This document shows positions 58,393 through 64,000 of a stretch of DNA of 64,000 nucleotides, in pieces. The position numbers and the translations under genes were made by a program. The notes beneath the pieces are model-generated. The model had not been told where the DNA came from, made no database searches, and saw only the letters and a list, made by a program, of their open reading frames with translations. The stretch is from Lophius americanus (taxonomy: Eukaryota > Chordata > Actinopteri > Lophiiformes > Lophiidae). The stretch spans positions 3,611,501 to 3,675,500 of the forward strand of contig JBBDHG010000187.1 in assembly GCA_037951165.1 (NCBI GenBank), read 5' to 3'. Each line of letters opens with the position of its first letter. The stretch's first letter is position 1.

Positions 58393-60174
58393 AAACAAAC
58401 ACTGGCACATCACGCACACAGAGCTGGCAGCAGGACAGTAGCTTTTCCCTCGGCGCTGCCAGCGGAGGGCAAACGGAGGTCTGTGCCAGGGAGAAGAGGA
58501 GGGAGGGACTGAGGGGGAAAGCTGCCATTCAGCACTAAACTCAAAGAAAGAAAGCCCACTGTGGGTAAGCCTGCAGAAAATACATTGTACTCCCATATGG
58601 GAATACCCTTGGGCGTAATTTGCTCATGACCATTTCGATGTTCATCTAAGTTGTTTCCCGGAAAATCGGTCGACATACAGTGAGCTAATTCTATAGCAAA
58701 GGCTGTCTCATTCTAAGTGGTGGGCTACACACAAAGACGTTCTCTTTTATTACTGCTTGACATTTGCTGACCTTCGCTGTGGCCTTTGGCTGGATGGCAT
58801 GACGTGTAGATAGACACCCCACTCACACACAGCTGCTCTCGTAGGGTTAAAAGGCCCTTTTGTCTGTACAGTCAGACGATTGCGTCCTGCTATATCTCAC
58901 ATGAGATTATTAGGGATGTGTAGAGGCGTATGACATGTAGTCATATTTCTAATGATCCTCTGAGGGTGTCATCGCAGAATTTCCATGCTTGCGTGTGACT
59001 AAACTAGAAAAGCCTGGTATATGAAGAAGCTGGATCCCAAAGGAAGTGAGTAAGCTGACTTATACGACGTTTGAATGTCTAAAAAGAACGTCACTCATTA
59101 GCACCCCTTGCATTGCAAGAAGGAGAATGTTGCACTGTTAATGCATTTGCAGCCAAAATTCACAGCAAGAGTCACAAATAAATTAATCACCAATCTATTT
59201 GTGTCAGAAGACGCAACTCTGAATGTTCTGATCCACAGCTGGGAGCGCTGGGGACGTCCAAGCGCTAACTTAACGAACGCTAACAGGTGTCACAAATATC
59301 CAATATGTACGTGAAAATAAACTCTTGCAGGGTATCTAGAATTCAGTTGGCGACTTCCTGCTTCCATACAACAGACCACACTGCTTCGACATTTGAGTAT
59401 GTGCGGCAGAGATAGCGACAGCTGAACCCCTTCCTCGTTTAATGCTCCATCCAACTCCTCCCCAAAGTGACAATGAACTCTGAAAAACAAACAGTCACTA
59501 CCCCCGGCTTTCTCCCTGACAGCTGCTTCCTGCTGGAATCGGTCCTTTTGACCTTTATTACACGGATGCTGAAAAGTAGGCCAATGCGTCTGACAGGAAG
59601 TACCAGGTAAGACACTCGAGCCACATCCTGTTATGGCTTCTTTGGTTTAAACCAGACAGTCAGCTCTGAATTGTTTAATAAACATTGCTGTTCGTGAGTC
59701 TAGCACCATCCATCATTACACGTCGGTTCAGGGGCCTAATCCTTCGATGGCTTGTTCTGGATCCACCTCGGCTGGCCAGACTGTCTCCTGTAAGGCTGTT
59801 AGATGAGACCCTCTAACTTAAGTCAAGTTTCACCAGGTCTTCCTGTTTTTATCCTTTTCACCGTGAAGCACTGCTCCTGCCTGCTAGCGCCATCCAAAAG
59901 CTACTGATTGATGATGATTTCTAGGTGTTTGTTGTATTAAAAGGTCCAAACCAAGTCAAAGTTGTAGTAGTTCTAACATAAGTAGCTGGAGTCTTTTTAT
60001 TATGATTAAAACTGCTGGAGTCAAGGAAGAAGTAGTAATAGTCTGATCAAAAAGGCTTTTGAGTAATATTGTGTTTGTGCGGAACAAACACATGGAGGGA
60101 GGGGCCTAAGGGTCGGGTGAGAGGGGCACAGGTGTCAGACGACGACTGACGGGACCTGGGATTGATGAGATTGT

Positions 60175-60345
60175 GCGCTGGTTCTAGGGACGTGGAGTGT
60201 CATCTCTCTGATGTGGAAAGAACCAGGGTCCGTGCGGGAGATGGAGTGGATCCAATTACATAAAGTTGGGCTCATCTGCATGGATGCCATTGGTTCTGGG
60301 AGCAAACTCCTGGAGAGAGGCCGGACTATCCTTCTCTAAAGTCAA
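60175..60345 (+). mobile_element. LINE endonuclease-region fragment
   Basis: The plus strand reads REMEWIQLHKVGLI then IGSGSKLLERGRTILL. This matches the start of the endonuclease domain in a common fish LINE (VREMERYQL..VGL, GSGTQLLERGWTL). It contains substitutions and ends in a stop. The match is from recall. Confidence 0.6.
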
Positions 60346-60354
60346 TTCAATGTT

Positions 60355-60600
60355 CATTATCTTTAACCGCTTATCCGGGTCTTGGTCATTGGGGGCTGGA
60401 GCCAGGCGAGATGCCGGATTTATCCTGGATGAGGCAACCATTCATGCTCTGATTCACTCTGGCGGGCAATTTAGGCACCATCACTATCACATAATCCACC
60501 TTTAAAGCATGTTTTTGGACTTTGGGAAAAAGCCGGACGCGGAACATGCGGCCTCCCTGCTACTCTCCGCGCCACCTCCACAACTGCACTCTGATATTAA
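60355..60600 (+). mobile_element. RepG LINE/SINE tail, longest copy
   Basis: TTAACCGCTTATCCGGGTCT, GGGGGCTGGAGCCAGGCGAG, GATGAGGCAACCATTCATGC, GGCGGGCAATTTAGGCACCA and TTTTTGGACTTTGGGAAAAA follow the fish tail order from 'ccgcttatccgggtcg' to 'ctttggactgtgggaggaa'. Confidence 0.75.
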
Positions 60601-60639
60601 ACTTCTCTGTTCGATACGTTAGAACATTATTTTGTTCAT

Positions 60640-60990
60640 AAGTGGGCATAGCTCCTACCGTTCTACCCACTCATACCGCCTCCTCCTTCCCCGGACTAAG
60701 CTCAGCACGATGGGTGATCGGGCCTTCTGTTCTGCTGCCCCTCGTCTGTGGAATGCCCTCCCTGACCATCTGAGGGCTCCACCGACGACTGACAAATTTT
60801 AAAAAAGGAGTTAAAACTTTCCTTTTTAGCAGAATCCATCATTTTTAATTGACATTGCAGCTTTTTGGTCATGTTTTTATATAGTTATTATAATATTTTT
60901 ATTGATGCTTTTATCTACTTTTACTTTGAGATTTGATCCAAATGTAAAGTGCATTATAAATTAAATGTATTATTATTTATTATTACTAAG
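60640..60990 (+). mobile_element. L2-type LINE 3' end with ATT-rich tail
   Basis: The plus frame reads STHSYRLLLPRTKLSTMGDR then AFCSAAPRLWNALPDHLRAP. The AFxxAAPRLWNxLPDHLR block is the characteristic C-terminus of fish L2/CR1-like ORF2. An untranslated tail follows, with GTAAAGTGCATTATAAATTA and a TATTATTATTTATTATTA end. 5'-truncated. Confidence 0.85.
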
Positions 60991-62530
60991 GTCGATCAAC
61001 GTCAGGGTTGTGTCATGTGACCGAGGGCTGGAGGTCCTGAACACTAAAGTGAAGCAACATTAACGGAAGACTGATCATTACCTTGTGGTGAGCTGGATCA
61101 CAGGGGCTGCCAGGCAGACCTGGTACACTCAGTGATTAGTGAGGGTGAACCGAGTGTGCTGCTGTGGAGTACTTGGTCTTAAACTTCATCATTTGGGGCA
61201 GAGAGGAGGATTTAAAGCAACAGCAGAGGCAAAGAGGCTGCAGTCTCACACGTCACCAGAAATGAATGTCTTCACTCTTGCCACGGATTTATATTGTTCC
61301 TTTTTTGGCGTTCAATGGGGCGCACTGGGATTAAAGAGGTAACTGTAGCCCGGGGAAACCCAGAATAGGACTGACAATAAATACACTTCTCTACAGATAA
61401 TTTCTCAAATGTATTTGGAAGAACTGACATTCGCAATCAGGCATTTGGGACTGACACTAACTGGTCCAGTCTGTTCTTTTGTTTTCCGTTAGAAAAGCGA
61501 AAAGTCGGTGTTGGGAGACTCTTTTCATGCAACCTCAGACTGAATTAATCGACCATACTACCAAAGACACCATGGGGCCCTAAAATATAAACGGGTTTCA
61601 CTTCATGAAAATATTTTATGAGACTTCTCCTGAAAAAAACCTGCTACTCCAGCCAACGGGATCCGTTTAGAAACCTCAGAACCTTTGTCGTGCTGTTAGA
61701 GTGCGTAACCTCCGACCGAAGACAAATTAAAGTCATACATCTAAACACTAATGATTGAACTTCAAAAGGACGCAAGGTAGATCCAGGAAGAGACATTTAA
61801 AAGTCTGAAAATATAAAGTCTGACATGATGTCTAAGTGTGAACTCATGCTTTTGTTCTTACGTTTCAAAACTCACATCTGAGAGAAAAACGACCAAACTT
61901 GCTCTCTTGTTAACTTCTAAAGATGTTCACGCTTTGATTTATACCTTCTGCTGGCTTTCCTGAGGAACATGGGCTTCATACATCTTGTGGCCTGACTCCA
62001 CTCATCTCCTGTCAGGTCCTCTCTGCTCCACTTCTGGTTGAGAGGCTAAAACAGCCGAGCTAAAGTATTCACAGATGTGTGTTTCTGCTAAGCCCGAGCA
62101 AATCAAAAGGAGCGTCAAGGATTGTTAAACTTACCTCCCCGCCCTGATTGGCAGAGGTTTGACTATGACCTATGTGTGTGTGTCAGTGTGTGTGTATACA
62201 GTATGCGGTCTGGATGAATCCAGTTGTGAACAGTGTGTTTGTATGTTAATCCGTCTCTGTGAGGGTTATGGAATAGCTCCGTTGGATTAAACCCTCGCTC
62301 ATCCCGAGCCAAGATTTAGACAAGGCACCTTTCTCCTGTCACCTCCCTCCAAACACTCTTCCTGCCAGACCTGCCCACTCAGAGGTCATGCTCATAAATT
62401 GAGAATATTTCTGAAAACATTCACTTGCCCTAGCTGATGTCGTGCAGGAGGTAGCCTACACCCATAAGGAGGAGCGATGATGATTTGGCCAGGGATGACT
62501 GATTTCTGCTCATGCTTCATTTTGGATGCA

Positions 62531-62554
62531 CGTGTGTGTGTGTGTGTGTGTGTA

Positions 62555-62587
<33 letters not shown>

Positions 62588-62731
62588 CTGTTATTTCTTA
62601 ATTGTTGGTGTGCATTTTAGGTCCGCTAAGGCGCCACTTGTAAGGCCCTGCTGAATTTCATGATCTTCATCCTTCCCACCTAGATGATTTGGATAATGTG
62701 TGTGTGTGTGTGTATGTGTGTGTGTGTGTGT
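62531..62731. repeat. Two (TG)n arrays
   Basis: Interrupted TG arrays at 62531-62590 and 62695-62731, both with a TATG interruption, separated by about 105 bp. Confidence 0.93.
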
Positions 62732-62865
62732 AACTGCCCCATTCTATACTTTTCTTGAGGCAGCAGAGTTTAGCGGAAGCCTGCTGTGCAGATAGAACCA
62801 GAGCCTCCAAATAAAACCCCCAGAATAATTAACAGCCTCCTTCCTGATTCAGAGGTTCAATATTC

Positions 62866-62919
62866 CCTCTCTCTCTCTCTCTCGCTCTCTCTCTCTCTCT
62901 TTCTCGCTCTCTTCCTCTC
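62866..62919. repeat. (CT)n microsatellite
   Basis: CT array with CTCG and TTTC interruptions. Confidence 0.93.
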
Positions 62920-63374
62920 ACACCTCTTTTTCACACTCCTTCCTTTTTCTCTTGACACAACTTTAATTTTGTCTGGCTCCATATAACGTGTAATGACGAC
63001 GGTTATGAAAATCATCTGGCAGCTCCGATGATGATATGTCACAGAAGTAGAGAGTAAGTTTTGGATCACAAAAACACACACGCACTCCTGAAACAGGGCC
63101 TGGGTCCAAGCAATGTGTTATTCATTACAGGAAATCAGATTCTCTTCACGTCACTGCTGGTCCCTTTTTTGTTTTTCCCAAAAAGCAGCAAGGGGAAAGG
63201 GTGTAAAGCGGGAGCTACAGGGAGGCCAACTAGGAAGGTTTGTCAGTTATAGAAAAGCAGTAAGTTGCATAAAGGTGTGTGCACTCTGCTACGTACATCT
63301 CTTGTATTTCGGTACAGTTTGCATGCATGGCTGTGCCTCATAAAGTTGAGTTTATGTATTTAGCGTGAACTCAC

Positions 63375-63551
63375 TGTGCAGTAGGCCACCAGGGCTCCCT
63401 GCACAAAGCCTGCCAAGACATCAGTCGGGTGGTGCTTGTGGTCGGACACACGTGACAGGCCGGTGTAAAAGGCCATCATCAACAGGGTGAACTGGAGCAG
63501 TGGGCGGAGGAGTCGAGCGCCACGCCATGTAAACCTGGACTGGAGATAGAA
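63375..63551 (-). CDS. plpp3: plpp3 penultimate coding exon (phospholipid phosphatase 3), partial gene
   Basis: Read on the minus strand, this 177-nt exon encodes 59 residues beginning FYLQSRFTWRGARLL and ending GALVAYCT. Residues about 33-44 read SRVSDHKHHPTD, an exact match to the C3 signature (SR-x5-H-x3-D) of the PAP2/lipid phosphate phosphatase family; the His and Asp are catalytic residues in that family. Residues about 16-34 form the fifth membrane segment and 45-59 start the sixth. LPP3 is an integral membrane ecto-enzyme that removes phosphate from lysophosphatidate, phosphatidate, sphingosine-1-phosphate and ceramide-1-phosphate. The stretches RLLRPLLQFTL, MMAFYTGLSR and DVLAGF resemble LPP3 more closely than LPP1 or LPP2. 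The acceptor is preceded by a CT-rich tract ending CTTCCCAG, and the donor is GTGAGT. Phase is 0 at both ends. The PSGH and KxxxxxxRP motifs must lie in exons beyond the window. Confidence 0.95.
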
Positions 63552-64000
63552 CTGGGAAGAGAAAGAGAAAGCAGGAATTTAATATGTTGCGTTTCTTCAC
63601 ATGACTGAATACATCATTTTGTGTTAATCATCGTGACATAAAAAGCCTTTTACTAACATTTCTCTTGGTTGTGTGTGATGTAACGAATTATGATGATGAT
63701 GTTATTGATGGCATAATGACGTGAACATTCGCACACACACACACACACACACTGGGCAGGACATTTCCATCAAAGCTCTTGAAACATTTATAGCATTGGC
63801 TTCTTAAAGCTTCACCTGTAGGGCATGTACGTCTGTTTTACTGCTGCCTTAAAGGTCTAGACGGAATCAAAGTGTGCACACTGGCCAAACCCACAAAGAA
63901 ACACATACTCTCTTCCACAACACACGAACATGACTGCCTGAGACCCGGACAAGACGGATTCGTGGTTCAACATCACAGCTGTAACAACAGCGCGACCAGG
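63552..64000 (-). other. plpp3: plpp3 upstream intron, 3' part (runs off the window)
   Basis: This is intronic sequence upstream of the penultimate exon in gene orientation. Next to the exon it has a pyrimidine-rich acceptor tract. It contains one CA microsatellite (63732-63752). No other coding exon is visible before the window ends. Confidence 0.8.
63732..63752. repeat. (CA)10 microsatellite
   Basis: Perfect short CA array in a plpp3 intron. Confidence 0.92.

Larger units (their letters stand above)
57126..63374 (-). other. plpp3: plpp3 last intron (phase 0, 6249 nt)
   Basis: The intron is bounded by a GTGAGT donor at its 5' side (plus-strand positions 63369-63374) and by CCACCAG after a long CT tract at its 3' side (57126-57150 region). 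It holds LINE fragments at 57240-57360, 60175-60345, 60355-60600 and 60640-60990, plus CA, TG and CT microsatellites. I see no further exon in it. The block 57900-58120 is repeat-free and contains TAATTA-like and CATAATG-like words. Confidence 0.9.

Noticed and set aside
1..64000. tRNA, rRNA and snRNA genes
   Set aside because: I looked for B-box-like GGTTCGAATCC words and conserved rRNA/snRNA cores; none was found in a plausible context.

Overview
This window is vertebrate genomic DNA, almost certainly from a teleost fish and probably a percomorph. The evidence is its dense (CA/TG)n microsatellites, a set of fish-type transposable-element remnants (Tc1-like, pogo/Tigger-like, hAT-like, and RTE/L2-type LINE fragments) and one spliced vertebrate gene. 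There is no prokaryotic signal: no operons, no long ORFs outside simple repeats, no CRISPR, rRNA or tRNA gene.

The only protein-coding gene I can support is the 3' end of plpp3 (phospholipid phosphatase 3 / lipid phosphate phosphatase 3) on the minus strand at the right end. A 177-nt exon (63375-63551) carries the C3 catalytic motif SRVSDHKHHPTD. The terminal coding exon (56997-57125) ends in RNNHHNMV and a stop. A 6.25-kb phase-0 intron separates them, with clean GT-AG borders. The 3' UTR probably runs down to about 54935, below a minus-strand AATAAA at 54952-54957. The upstream exons lie beyond position 64000.

From 1 to about 54.9 kb I find no exon I can defend, so this looks like a gene-poor flank downstream of plpp3. 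It is built from repeats. The commonest is a non-coding dispersed family, here called RepA, with at least 13 copies plus one isolated terminus on both strands. RepA has recognisable left and right ends, each containing a TATATCCCC-type motif in opposite orientation, and an internal module that is repeated and starts with CACTAGGGGGAGCTTT. Other families are RepB (2 copies, 5.3 and 31.8 kb), RepC (4 copies), T-poor tracts (RepD, 30.5 and 48.0 kb), fragments of common fish LINE 3' tails, and several TA-flanked Tc1/mariner-superfamily elements (15242-16084, 49360-49737, 54323-54720, and a pogo/Tigger-like 11080-11629 nested in a RepA copy). A hAT-like MITE lies at 12300-12694.

Low-complexity DNA is prominent: an approximately 520-bp pyrimidine tract (23307-23828), a 7-unit minisatellite (32780-33345), and about 20 microsatellites. 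No previously undescribed gene system is evident. The most useful leads are the RepA family and its inverted pair at 35216-35760, the nested insertions that give relative ages, and a few repeat-free blocks that may be conserved non-coding elements of the plpp3 domain. All repeat family assignments rest on recognised sequence patterns, not database searches.
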